From: Ferrovibrio sp.
GTDB taxonomy: Bacteria; Pseudomonadota; Alphaproteobacteria; Ferrovibrionales; Ferrovibrionaceae
NCBI RefSeq assembly: GCF_019636075.1
Contig: NZ_JAHBYG010000027.1
Location: 1 to 55,345 of the forward strand
DNA length: 55,345 bases
Direction: 5' to 3'
Part shown: positions 8,210-16,507 of the stretch, piece by piece
Numbering within the stretch: the stretch's first letter is position 1
How the letters are laid out: each line of letters starts with the position of its first letter
Position numbers and translations under genes: made by a program
Notes under the pieces: generated by a model
The model's input: only the letters and a program-made list of their open reading frames with translations
What the model was told of the DNA's origin: nothing
Database searches by the model: none

Positions 8210-9247
8210 TTATGCCGCCGCCTGTATTTTCCATGGCGGAAGGCGGCCTTCCTCTACAGCGTGGCAAGCAACTGCGCCGCCTTCCACTGCGCGCACAGCG
8301 GGAATTTCGCTCTTGCATCGTTCGTTCGCAAACGGACAGCGCGGATGGAAGCTGCAACCCGAAGGCGGATTGAGCGGGCTGGGCACTTCGCCGGCCACCG
8401 GCGTGCGCTGGCGTCCGGTCATGTCGAGGTCTGGGATCGCATCCAGCAGCATCCGGGTATAGGGGTGCAGCGGGCGCTGGAACAGAATCTTCTTGTCTGC
8501 CCATTCCACCAGACGACCGAGATACATCACGCCCACCTTGTCGGAGACATGATACACCACCGCCAGATTGTGGCTGATGAACAGATAGGTGAGGCCGAGG
8601 CGGCGCTGCAGATCCTTCATGAGATTCAGAATCTGCGCCTGCACGGAAACGTCCAGCGCCGATGTGGGCTCGTCGCAGACCAGGAATTCCGGCTCGCCGG
8701 CAAGCGCACGCGCGATAGACACGCGCTGGCGCTGGCCGCCGGAAAATTCATGGGGATATTTGCGCGCATCCAGCGGCGACAGACCGACCTGGCTGAGCAA
8801 TTCGCCCACGCGCTGGGCAATCTGCTTTTCATCCTTCAGCAATTTGCGGAAGCGGATCGGCTCGGCGATGATATCACCCACCCGCCAACGCGGATTGAGC
8901 GACGCATAGGGATCCTGGAAGATCATCTGCATCCGCGCCTGCAAATCCGGATGCCTGGCGCGCTCCGCCGACGGGCCGATATCGGTGCCCTCGAAACGGA
9001 TCGAACCGGCCGTGGGGCCATAAAGGCCGACGATCAAGCGCGCCACGGTGGACTTGCCGCAGCCGCTCTCGCCCACCAGGCTGAAAGTCTCGCCACGCTT
9101 GATCTCGAACGACACGCCATCCACCGCGCGCACGATGCTGCGATCCTTGCCTTCCAGCACACGGTTCAGCCAGGGCGCGGATACATCGAAATAACGGCGC
9201 AGGCCTTCCACCTGCAGGATCGGCTGGTCGGCGTCAGACTTCTGCAT
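8210..9247 (-). CDS. Oligopeptide/dipeptide ABC importer, ATP-binding subunit (OppF/DppF-type)
   Basis: A 345-aa cytoplasmic ATPase. Walker A GESGCGKST spans residues 59-67, the signature FSGGQRQR starts at 168, Walker B FLVCDEP is at 188-194, and the H-loop is LFISHN. The C-terminal extension with RCPFANERC is the Opp/Dpp ATPase-specific region that often binds a 4Fe-4S cluster. It is the last gene of a five-gene operon and overlaps the upstream ATPase gene by 14 bases. Substrate is not predictable beyond the peptide/nickel/opine transporter class. Confidence 0.92.
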   Translation of the reverse strand: MQKSDADQPILQVEGLRRYFDVSAPWLNRVLEGKDRSIVRAVDGVSFEIKRGETFSLVGESGCGKSTVARLIVGLYGPTAGSIRFEGTDIGPSAERARHPDLQARMQMIFQDPYASLNPRWRVGDIIAEPIRFRKLLKDEKQIAQRVGELLSQVGLSPLDARKYPHEFSGGQRQRVSIARALAGEPEFLVCDEPTSALDVSVQAQILNLMKDLQRRLGLTYLFISHNLAVVYHVSDKVGVMYLGRLVEWADKKILFQRPLHPYTRMLLDAIPDLDMTGRQRTPVAGEVPSPLNPPSGCSFHPRCPFANERCKSEIPAVRAVEGGAVACHAVEEGRLPPWKIQAAA

Positions 9248-10235
9248 GTTCGGCTCCCTGCATTACGCGCCAGCAGGCGGCCAGGCCGTTGCCGGCCGGC
9301 ATTGGATCGGGTCGCTCCACCAGGCAGCGATCGAACACCACGGGGCAACGCGGATTGAAGGCACAGCCCTTCGGGATCGCATTCAGGCGCGGCATGGAAC
9401 CGTCGATCTGGGTGAGACGTTCCACATCCATGCCCATGGAGGGGATCGCCCCCATCAGGCCCACGGTATAAGGATGTTTCGGCCGTTTGATCACATCCTG
9501 CACCGGGCCGATTTCGGCGATACGGCCGGCATACATCACCGCCACGCGGTCGGCGGTTTCGGCGATTACGCCCATATCATGGGTCACCAGCATCACTGCC
9601 GTGCCCTTCTCGTGGCAGAGCCGCTTCAGCAGCGAGATGATTTGCGCCTGGATCGACACATCCAGCGCCGTGGTCGGCTCGTCGGCGATGATCAGCTTGG
9701 GTTCGGCGGCCAGGGCCAGCGCAATCACCACGCGCTGACGCATGCCGCCGGAAAACTGGTGCGGATAATGATTCACGCGCTCGCCCGGCGAGGGAATGCC
9801 CACATCCTCCAGAAGCTGCACCGCACGCGCCTTGGCGTCGGCCAGGCTTAGCGGCAGATGGGTGAGGATGGTTTCCACCAACTGGTCGCCCACCTTGTAG
9901 AGCGGATTGAGGCTGGTGAGCGGATCCTGGAAGATCGCACCGATCTGGCGGCCGCGAATGGCGCGCATGGCGGCATAGGGCAGATTGTCGATACGGCGGC
10001 CTTCCAGCAGGATTTCGCCGCCGGCAATGCGGCCCGGCGGTTCCAGCAGGCCGATGATGGCAGCTCCGGTCATCGACTTGCCGGCACCGGATTCGCCCAC
10101 CACGCCCAGCACCTCGCCGGCATCGATATGCAAAGACACGTCGTCCACCGCGACAAGCGTGCCGCGCCGGGTGGGGAATTCGACGCGCAGATGGTTCACT
10201 TCAAGAAGTTGGCTCATGGCAGGCTCATGGGGCAT
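9234..10235 (-). CDS. Oligopeptide/dipeptide ABC importer, ATP-binding subunit (OppD/DppD-type)
   Basis: A 333-aa ATPase that pairs with the OppF-type protein. Walker A GESGAGKSM spans residues 47-55, followed by FSGGMRQRVVIALAL, Walker B LIIADEPTTALD and H-loop LVTHDMGV; the C terminus has CAFNPRCP. ATG 10235 overlaps the TAA of the upstream permease by one base, so I chose it; ATG 10217 (MSQLLEV) is the alternative. The longer open frame further upstream is antisense to the permease. A heterodimeric OppD/OppF pair is the norm for this importer class. Confidence 0.92.
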   Translation of the reverse strand: MPHEPAMSQLLEVNHLRVEFPTRRGTLVAVDDVSLHIDAGEVLGVVGESGAGKSMTGAAIIGLLEPPGRIAGGEILLEGRRIDNLPYAAMRAIRGRQIGAIFQDPLTSLNPLYKVGDQLVETILTHLPLSLADAKARAVQLLEDVGIPSPGERVNHYPHQFSGGMRQRVVIALALAAEPKLIIADEPTTALDVSIQAQIISLLKRLCHEKGTAVMLVTHDMGVIAETADRVAVMYAGRIAEIGPVQDVIKRPKHPYTVGLMGAIPSMGMDVERLTQIDGSMPRLNAIPKGCAFNPRCPVVFDRCLVERPDPMPAGNGLAACWRVMQGAEHAEV

Positions 10236-11170
10236 TACCTGAGTTTCGGGTTCAGCGCATCGCGCAGCCAATCGCCCAGCAGATTCACTGCCAGAACCAG
10301 AATGGCCAGGGCGGCGCCCGGAAAGATCGTGATCCACCATTCACCGGAGAACAGGAATTGCTGTCCGGTATTGATCATGGTGCCCAGCGATGGTTCGGTG
10401 GGCGGCAGGCCGACGCCGAGAAAACTGAGCGTGGCCTCGGTGATGATGGCAAGCGCCAGGTTGATGGTAGCGATCACCATCACCGGCCCCATCACATTGG
10501 GCAGCACATGGCGCAACACGATCAGCGCGGCCGGCATGCCGATCACGCGGGCGGCCTGAACATATTCCTTGTTCTTCTCAACCAGCACCGAACCGCGCAC
10601 GGTGCGGGCATATTGCACCCAGTAACTCAGCCCGATGGCGATGATCAGCACCAGTTCCTGCGCCTCGGCATGGCCCTGCGCACCCAGCAGCGCACGGCTG
10701 ACGCCATCCACCAGCAAGGCGATCAGGATGGCCGGAAAAGTAAGCTGCACATCGGCCACGCGCATGATGATGCTGTCGATGGCGCCGCCAACATAGCCGG
10801 CCAGCAGGCCGAGCCCGATGCCCAGCACCATGGCGAAAGCCACCGCCAGGAAGCCGACGATCAGCGAGGTGCGCGAGCCATACATGATGGTGGAGAGCAC
10901 GTCGCGTCCCTGGTCGTCGGTGCCGAGCAGGTATTTCGTCGTGCCGCCCTCCTCCCAGAATGGCGGCAGGAAGGCATCCGACAATTGCAGCGTGGCCAGA
11001 TCGAAAGGATTATGCGGCGCGATGAAACTGGCCCCGAAAGCGCAGATGAAAAACAGCGCCGTGACAATTGCCGAGGCCACCACCAGCCATGAACGTGTGA
11101 AGCTGAAGAAGATGTCGCTGTCGGCGGCGCGGCGCCAGAATTCGATGGTGCGGGCCAGCGGCAGCATCAT
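10235..11170 (-). CDS. Oligopeptide/dipeptide ABC importer, permease (OppC/DppC-type)
   Basis: A 311-aa inner-membrane permease. The N-terminal helix at about residues 28-50 belongs to the OppC_N domain, followed by the conserved LLGTDDQGRDVLSTIMYGSRTSL and five further helices. The EAA loop that docks the ATPase is near EYVQAARVIGMPAALIVLRHVLPN. It overlaps the preceding permease gene by four bases. It forms a heterodimeric channel with the DppB-type subunit. Confidence 0.93.
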   Translation of the reverse strand: MMLPLARTIEFWRRAADSDIFFSFTRSWLVVASAIVTALFFICAFGASFIAPHNPFDLATLQLSDAFLPPFWEEGGTTKYLLGTDDQGRDVLSTIMYGSRTSLIVGFLAVAFAMVLGIGLGLLAGYVGGAIDSIIMRVADVQLTFPAILIALLVDGVSRALLGAQGHAEAQELVLIIAIGLSYWVQYARTVRGSVLVEKNKEYVQAARVIGMPAALIVLRHVLPNVMGPVMVIATINLALAIITEATLSFLGVGLPPTEPSLGTMINTGQQFLFSGEWWITIFPGAALAILVLAVNLLGDWLRDALNPKLR

Positions 11171-12153
11171 TTCGCCACCCCGCCGCCGCTCTGACCGCGC
11201 AAGCGCGGATCCACTACGAAGTACAGAATATCCACGATCAGGTTGATCATCACGAACAGGAAGCCGATCAGCACCAGATAGCTGGACATCACCGGGATAT
11301 CCACATTCTGCACCGATTGCAGGAACAGCAGCCCCAGGCCGGGCCAGGAAAATACCGTCTCGGTGATGATGGCAAAGGCGATGATCGAGCCCACCTGCAG
11401 GCCGGTGATGGTGATCACCGGCACCATGGTGTTTTTCAACGCATGGCCGAAATGCACGGCGCGGTTATGCAAACCGCGGGCGCGGGCGAATTTGATGTAA
11501 TCGGTGCGTAAGACCTCCAGCATCTCGGATCGCACCAGGCGCATGATCAGCGTCATCTGGAACAGCCCAAGCGTGAAGGCCGGCATCAAAATCGCCTTCC
11601 AGCCGCTGAGCGTGAGGAAGCCGGTGGACCAGAAGCCGATCTGCACCACATCGCCGCGCCCGAAGGATGGCAGCCAGCCCAGCACCACGGCGAAGATCAC
11701 GATCAGCAGAATGCCGATCAGGAAGGTGGGCAGTGAAATGCCCACCAGCGATACGGCCAGCAACATGCGGCTGACCCATAATTTCGGATAGAGCCCGGTA
11801 AACACCCCCATCGGTATGCCCAGCAGCAAAGCCATCAGCGCGGCCATGAAGCTGAGTTCCAGGGTGGCAGGCAGGCGGTCGGCGATCATTTTGCCCACCT
11901 TTTCGGTGGTGCGGTAGCTGAGGCCGAAATTGCCCTGCGCTGCATCGGTGACGTATTTCACGAAACGCTGCGGCGTGGGCAGGTCCAGGCCCAGGGCTTT
12001 GCGCAAATCCTCGCGCTGTTCGGCAGAGGCATCCTGCCCGGCGATCAGCACAATGGGATCGCCGACGAAGTTGAACATCGAGAAGGCGATAAAGGCGACA
12101 GCAAGCATGACCATAACGGCCTGCAGCAATCGTCTCACAATGAAAGCAAACAT
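11167..12153 (-). CDS. Oligopeptide/dipeptide ABC importer, permease (OppB/DppB-type)
   Basis: A 328-aa inner-membrane permease with the DppB N terminus (FIVRRLLQAVMVMLAVAFIAF) and six predicted helices. The EAA loop is near DYIKFARARGLHNRAVHFGHALKN, and the C terminus VDILYFVVDPRLRG is highly typical. It is the first gene after the substrate-binding protein, separated by 58 bp that hold a perfect 10-bp hairpin. Confidence 0.93.
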   Translation of the reverse strand: MFAFIVRRLLQAVMVMLAVAFIAFSMFNFVGDPIVLIAGQDASAEQREDLRKALGLDLPTPQRFVKYVTDAAQGNFGLSYRTTEKVGKMIADRLPATLELSFMAALMALLLGIPMGVFTGLYPKLWVSRMLLAVSLVGISLPTFLIGILLIVIFAVVLGWLPSFGRGDVVQIGFWSTGFLTLSGWKAILMPAFTLGLFQMTLIMRLVRSEMLEVLRTDYIKFARARGLHNRAVHFGHALKNTMVPVITITGLQVGSIIAFAIITETVFSWPGLGLLFLQSVQNVDIPVMSSYLVLIGFLFVMINLIVDILYFVVDPRLRGQSGGGVAK

Positions 12154-12169
12154 CGGGGCGGCATATCCA

Positions 12170-12199
12170 CCGGACCGGCCCCGCGAGGAGCCGGTCCGG
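12170..12199 (-). other. Intercistronic hairpin between binding protein and permease genes
   Basis: CCGGACCGGC (12170-12179) and GCCGGTCCGG (12190-12199) form a perfect 10-bp GC-rich stem with a 10-base loop. It lies directly 3' of the substrate-binding protein stop in the minus-strand message. No U-tract follows on that strand, so it is more likely an RNA stabiliser or processing stop than a terminator. Such elements commonly raise the binding protein above the membrane subunits. On the plus strand it is followed by TTTTTGTTTTT but no plus-strand gene precedes it. Confidence 0.6.
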
Positions 12200-12211
12200 C
12201 AGTTTTTGTTT

Positions 12212-13831
12212 TTACTTAATCGTCACGTAGCGCAGCGGGAAGTTATTATCCGCCAGCTGCACCAGATTCACGCCTTCCTTGGCCGCCCAGACAACGAATT
12301 GCTGGTGCAGCGGGATATAGGCATAGTCTTCGACATACAGCTTGGTGGCTTCGGAGATCATGGCATTGCGCTTGGCCACATCGGTCTCGCGCTCCATGGC
12401 ATCGGCCAGTTCATCCACCTTCTTGTTGGAATAGCCACCGGCGTTGAACAGGCCCTTCTTGGTGGTGTTGGACGGCGTCTGGATCAGTGCCTCAAACACG
12501 TTGTGGGTGTCGTAGGTGGCTGCCGGAGACCAGCCCAGCATGTAGAAATCGGTATTGGGCGACTTCTCCACATCCGACGAGGTGCGGAGGATCTTGGCGA
12601 AATACTTGCCGCGGGTCTGCGCCAGCAGCTTCACCTTGATACCCACGCGGGCCAACATGGCCACGGCGGCCTGACAGATCGCTTCGTCGTTCACGTAACG
12701 ATCGTTCGGGCAATCCATACCGGTTTCGAAGCCATTGGGATAACCGGCTTCCGCCAGCAGCTTCTTGGACAGTTCAGGATCGTAGCTCGGACGCTTGTCG
12801 AGATCGGCGCTGTAGCCGTTGATGCCCTGGCCCACCATCAGAGCGGTGGGGCGAGCCTGGCCGCGCATGACGGTGCGCTTGATCGCCTCGATATCGATGG
12901 CGCGATACATCGCCTCGCGCACCTTCTTGTCCTTGTAGGGGTTCTTGCCCTTGATGTTGGATTCCGGCAGTTCATCGACCTGCTGGTTGAACCCCAGGAA
13001 CACGATGCGGGTTTCCGGGCCCTCGATGATGCGGCGGCCGGCGGTGCGCTTGACACGATCCACGTCCTGCGGCGGCACGGTGTAGACCATGTCGATTTCG
13101 CCCGACAGCAGGGCCGCAACGCGGGTAGCATCGTTGGCGATGCGCTGGAAGATCACCTCGGTGAGGTTATGCTCCGGCTTGTCCCACCAGCCCGGATTGG
13201 GCTTCAGCACGGTGCGCACATCGGGTTCGCGCACCGCTACGGTGAACGGGCCGGTGCCCATTGCATTGCGGGTGGCGAAGTTCTCTTCGTTCTTCGTCAT
13301 GTCGGCGGTGTTGGTGGCGTTATTCTTTTCCGCCCAGGCCTTCGACATGATGTAGATCTGCGCCATCTTGCTGGCGAACAGCGGATCCGGATACTTGGTC
13401 TCGACCTCGACCACGAAGTCGGACACCTTTTTCACTGCCTGCATCGACACGAAATAGGACGCCATATTGGAGCCCTTGCCGGCGGCGCGGGTGTAGGAGA
13501 ACACCACGTCATCGGCCGTGAACGGCGTGCCATCGGAGAATTTCACGCCCTGGCGCAGGGTGTAGCGCCACAGATTCGGCGACGGGTTCTCCACCTTGGT
13601 GGCCAGGGCCGGCTCGAGCTGCAGATTCTTGTCGCGCCGCATCAGCGGTTCGTAGATGTTTGCCACGAAGCTGAGCAGGAAGGTTTCATTGCGAGCGTAA
13701 GGATCGAGCGAGTTGACATCGCCGTCATTGGCCCATTTGAAGGTCTTGGCGGCTGCCGGCTGTGCGCCCATCAACGAAATGGCGGCAACGGCGGCGAGCA
13801 ACGTGCCCTTGAAGAATGCGCGTGCTTTCAT
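12212..13831 (-). CDS. Family 5 extracellular solute-binding protein (peptide-type)
   Basis: A 539-aa periplasmic binding protein of the DppA/OppA family that captures ligand for the importer encoded downstream. Signal peptide residues 1-28 end PAAA before KTFKWAND. Family hallmarks include FLLSFVANIYEPLMRRD, the segment LRQGVKFSDGTPFTADDVVFSY, and REAMYRAIDIEAIKR. There is no lipobox, as is typical for Gram-negative members. It is the promoter-proximal gene of the five-gene operon, and the upstream 246 bp hold repeated TTTGCC/GGCAAA elements. The ligand cannot be assigned. Confidence 0.93.
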   Translation of the reverse strand: MKARAFFKGTLLAAVAAISLMGAQPAAAKTFKWANDGDVNSLDPYARNETFLLSFVANIYEPLMRRDKNLQLEPALATKVENPSPNLWRYTLRQGVKFSDGTPFTADDVVFSYTRAAGKGSNMASYFVSMQAVKKVSDFVVEVETKYPDPLFASKMAQIYIMSKAWAEKNNATNTADMTKNEENFATRNAMGTGPFTVAVREPDVRTVLKPNPGWWDKPEHNLTEVIFQRIANDATRVAALLSGEIDMVYTVPPQDVDRVKRTAGRRIIEGPETRIVFLGFNQQVDELPESNIKGKNPYKDKKVREAMYRAIDIEAIKRTVMRGQARPTALMVGQGINGYSADLDKRPSYDPELSKKLLAEAGYPNGFETGMDCPNDRYVNDEAICQAAVAMLARVGIKVKLLAQTRGKYFAKILRTSSDVEKSPNTDFYMLGWSPAATYDTHNVFEALIQTPSNTTKKGLFNAGGYSNKKVDELADAMERETDVAKRNAMISEATKLYVEDYAYIPLHQQFVVWAAKEGVNLVQLADNNFPLRYVTIK

Positions 13832-13897
13832 GGTCCCCTTATCCTTTTCCCTGTTTGGTTGACATGCCAGCAGGCACCGGTCCGGATTGCGGCCGAT

Positions 13898-13911
13898 CCG
13901 GCATTTGCCGG
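13898..13911. promoter_or_regulatory. Perfect 14-bp palindrome in the importer leader
   Basis: CCGGCATTTGCCGG is CCGGCA-TT-TGCCGG, a perfect palindrome 67 bp upstream of the binding protein start. It contains the same ATTTGCC core found in the GGCAAA/TTTGCC cluster about 100 bp further upstream. It may be a second operator or an RNA hairpin in the leader. Confidence 0.4.
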
Positions 13912-14000
13912 CATGCTTACCCCCACCCGCCGGCTCTGCGCCAGACAGGTTCTGCCAGGATCATAGGCAGAAGCGCACCGGGCCGTCTAGATGGTTGTTA

Positions 14001-14028
14001 GGCAAATGATTTTGCCGAAAAGGCAAAT
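14001..14028. promoter_or_regulatory. Cluster of alternating GGCAAA/TTTGCC half-sites
   Basis: GGCAAA (14001-14006), TTTGCC (14011-14016) and GGCAAA (14022-14027) alternate with 4- and 5-base spacers, giving two overlapping inverted repeats. They lie about 175 bp upstream of the binding protein start and 50 bp downstream of the metallohydrolase stop. The layout suits cooperative binding of a dimeric regulator. No regulator gene is adjacent. The GAAAA-loop hairpin could instead be a weak 3' structure for the metallohydrolase message. Confidence 0.4.
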
Positions 14029-14077
14029 GCCGCAGGGTAAACGCCTCGTGAGCGGGGGTGATTGCCGGAAACGGCGC

Positions 14078-15034
14078 TCAAACCGGCTTCGCCAGCAGCA
14101 CCATGTCGCGGCCCACGGTAACGCGGCCGGATGGCATCACGATGGTGCAGCGGGGGAATGGCGCACGGATTTCCTCGTCGCCATCGGTGGCGATCAAATC
14201 GCCCTGCTGCAATTCCTCGAAGCCCTGCCAGGGCCGGGCGAAACGGAATTGCTCGCTCTTGCTCACCACCGATTGTTCGATCTCATAGCGCATCGGCTCG
14301 CCCGCCAAGGCCGGATGCGCCGCCGACAACGCGGGGGGCACCATGCCGAAAAAATCCAGAAAGCGGATCGCAACGCCGATCGCCACATCGCCGGCCGATT
14401 TTGCGAAATGCTGCCCGCATTCCACCACAATGCCCAGCGGCACCGCATCGGGATCGGCATAGGCACCATACTGGATCAGCGGCCGGCCGGCATGCTTCAC
14501 GCCGCGCAGCAACACATGATGCAGCGGCGAATGCATATGGGCAGAGAGCGGCAGGTATTTCGCCATCGGCTGATAGATCAGCATCGGCGGCATCGGCGAA
14601 GAGGTGGAATGCAGATCCAGCAGGGCATCCACCTCGGTGAAGATCGGCCGCAGCGCGCGGGCACGATCCAGATCCGGGCCCGGCGTGGGCCCATCCAGCA
14701 GCGCATCGTCCCACAGGCGGTTGAAATCGCGCTCCACATAACGGGAATCATAGGGCTTGGCGGCATCGAACAGATGATACGCATCCACATTCGACAAACT
14801 CAGCGTCAGCTTGCCGCGCACGGGACGCAGGCCGCTATCCAGCAGATGGGTCACCGCCGTCATGCCGCAGAATTCGTTGCCATGGGTAAGGCCGTTCACC
14901 AGCACATGCGGCCCCGGCTGCCCGGAATCCAGCGTATGCACGTAATCCACGCCGCGATTGCCCTTGCGATAGGCCGAGATATCGCGCGGCAGAACCTCGA
15001 TGGGCGGCAACGTGGCTGGGGCTTGTTCCGACAT
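14078..15034 (-). CDS. Succinylglutamate desuccinylase/aspartoacylase family metallohydrolase
   Basis: A 318-aa zinc carboxypeptidase-fold protein (M14 family, AstE/ASPA group). The zinc-binding H-x-x-E is visible in NGLTHGNEFCG (H51, E54), and the third ligand is H142 in LLDLHSTSS. RDFNRLW at 102-108 is the substrate-binding arginine motif of the group. It probably hydrolyses an N-acyl or related amide bond; the exact substrate is unknown. It has no signal peptide. It starts 3 bases downstream of the LysE stop, so the two are co-transcribed, and it could process a compound linked to the peptide importer or LysE exporter next to it. Confidence 0.85.
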   Translation of the reverse strand: MSEQAPATLPPIEVLPRDISAYRKGNRGVDYVHTLDSGQPGPHVLVNGLTHGNEFCGMTAVTHLLDSGLRPVRGKLTLSLSNVDAYHLFDAAKPYDSRYVERDFNRLWDDALLDGPTPGPDLDRARALRPIFTEVDALLDLHSTSSPMPPMLIYQPMAKYLPLSAHMHSPLHHVLLRGVKHAGRPLIQYGAYADPDAVPLGIVVECGQHFAKSAGDVAIGVAIRFLDFFGMVPPALSAAHPALAGEPMRYEIEQSVVSKSEQFRFARPWQGFEELQQGDLIATDGDEEIRAPFPRCTIVMPSGRVTVGRDMVLLAKPV

Positions 15035-15037
15035 ATC

Positions 15038-15682
15038 CTACCGGCTCCATATCCATAAAACGCTACCGATACCGTATAGGCCGAAACACAGCAGCAAAAG
15101 CCCCGAGCCACGATTGATCCGCAGCATGCCGCCGCCGCGCAGCCTATCGCGGAACCGCGCAGCCAGCCCCGCCAGCGACAGCCACCACAGCGACGATCCC
15201 AGAAAAACCCCAAAAACCAGCGGCCATGCGAGGGTTTTGTCCACGCCGATGGCGCCGATGCCGAGAAAAGCGAAAATGCCCAGAAACGCCACGATGGTGA
15301 TCGGATTGGTGGCGGTCAGAATCATCGTGGTGAAGAAGATATTGGCCAGGCCTTCATGTTCAGGCAAAGCGGCTGCGCGGCTACCATCCACCGCCTTCAG
15401 CATGCGCCAGGCCATGAACAGTAAAAACACGCCGCCCACCAGCCTGAAGGCCAGTTCATGCTGCTGCAGCCAGTTGGCGATCAGGCTGAGGCCGAAAGCG
15501 GCGATACAGCCATAGGCGGCATCGGCCAGAGCCGCGCCAAGCCCCCCCACCAGACCGCTCAGGCTGCCGCGTTCCAGCGTGCGCTGCACGCACAGCACGC
15601 CCACCGGCCCCACCGGCGCGGCGATCACAAACCCGGCCACCGCCCCTTTGCCCAGCATCACCAGCAAATCCAACACGCACAT
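15038..15682 (-). CDS. LysE family translocator
   Basis: A 214-aa inner-membrane exporter of the LysE/RhtB family. Six hydrophobic segments are present; the first carries the family motif GFVIAAPVGPVGVLC and the second GLGAALADAAYG. The TATNPITIVAF segment near the middle matches the conserved NP motif of LysE proteins. ATG 15682 is used; an in-frame GTG four codons upstream is possible. It is followed after 3 bases by the metallohydrolase gene. The exported amino acid or derivative is unknown. Confidence 0.88.
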   Translation of the reverse strand: MCVLDLLVMLGKGAVAGFVIAAPVGPVGVLCVQRTLERGSLSGLVGGLGAALADAAYGCIAAFGLSLIANWLQQHELAFRLVGGVFLLFMAWRMLKAVDGSRAAALPEHEGLANIFFTTMILTATNPITIVAFLGIFAFLGIGAIGVDKTLAWPLVFGVFLGSSLWWLSLAGLAARFRDRLRGGGMLRINRGSGLLLLCFGLYGIGSVLWIWSR

Positions 15683-15862
15683 TACCTCATGCACGACACC
15701 AGGCTCGCAATAAGCCTGGCGGAAAATAGCCCCGCTTTGCGGCATAAAGCGAGCGGCAGGCCGACCGTGAATTCCGGCACCATCAGTTGCACAAAATCCG
15801 GCCCTTATACCAGAGCCGGAAAGCCGGTAGCAGGAAAGCGTATTCTTTCAGGAGCCTTCCAG

Positions 15863-16507
15863 ATGTCCGACAAGCCCGCCTCCCCCCGCGTCAAACTGCG
15901 CCGCCTGCCCGATCGTGGCCGCTATGATGCCGCCAGCCTGCATGCGGTGCTGGATGCCGGCCTGGTCTGCCATGTCGGTTTCGTGATGGGCGATACGCCG
16001 ATGGTGATCCCGACCGCCTATTGGCGCGAGGGCGAGCATCTTTACATTCATGGCTCGTCCAAAAGCGGCATGGCCATGGCGCTGGCCAAGGGCGCGCCGG
16101 CCTGCGTGACCGTGACCATGCTGGATGCTCTGGTTCTGGCGCGGTCGGCCTTCCATCATTCGGTGAATTACCGCTCGGCGGTGATCCTGGGTCGCTTCTT
16201 CGAGGTGACCGACCCGGATGCCAAACTGCGCGGCCTTGAAGCCTTCATGGAACGCATCGCCAAAGGCCGCTGGGCGGAAATACGCGGCCCCAACAAGCAG
16301 GAACTCAAGGCCACCAAGCTGCTCGGCCTGGAACTCGGCGAAGCCTCGGTGAAAATCCGCAGCGGCCCGCCCAAGGATGACGACGAGGATATGGCCCTGC
16401 GCTGCTGGGCCGGCATTGTGCCGGTGCGCGAGGTGTATGAAACACCGATCCCCGATCCACTGCTGGCCAAAGGCATCGCCCTGCCCGGCTATCTGAAGAT
16501 TTCCTAG
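15863..16507 (+). CDS. Pyridoxamine 5'-phosphate oxidase-fold flavin-binding protein
   Basis: A 214-aa protein of the FMN-binding split-barrel fold (PNPOx-like, NimA-related, Pfam Pyridox_ox_2 type). It opens with KLRRLPDRGRYD, then HAVLDAGLVCHVGFV and YWREGEHLYIHGSSKSGMA, the standard order for this group. ATG 15863 has AGGAG at 15850-15854 and was chosen over the longer frame, which is antisense to lysE. It is convergent with a MocR gene, sharing CTAG. MocR regulators often lie beside such proteins, usually divergently. Likely flavin-dependent redox or nucleotide-binding role; reaction unknown. Confidence 0.85.
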   Translation: MSDKPASPRVKLRRLPDRGRYDAASLHAVLDAGLVCHVGFVMGDTPMVIPTAYWREGEHLYIHGSSKSGMAMALAKGAPACVTVTMLDALVLARSAFHHSVNYRSAVILGRFFEVTDPDAKLRGLEAFMERIAKGRWAEIRGPNKQELKATKLLGLELGEASVKIRSGPPKDDDEDMALRCWAGIVPVREVYETPIPDPLLAKGIALPGYLKIS

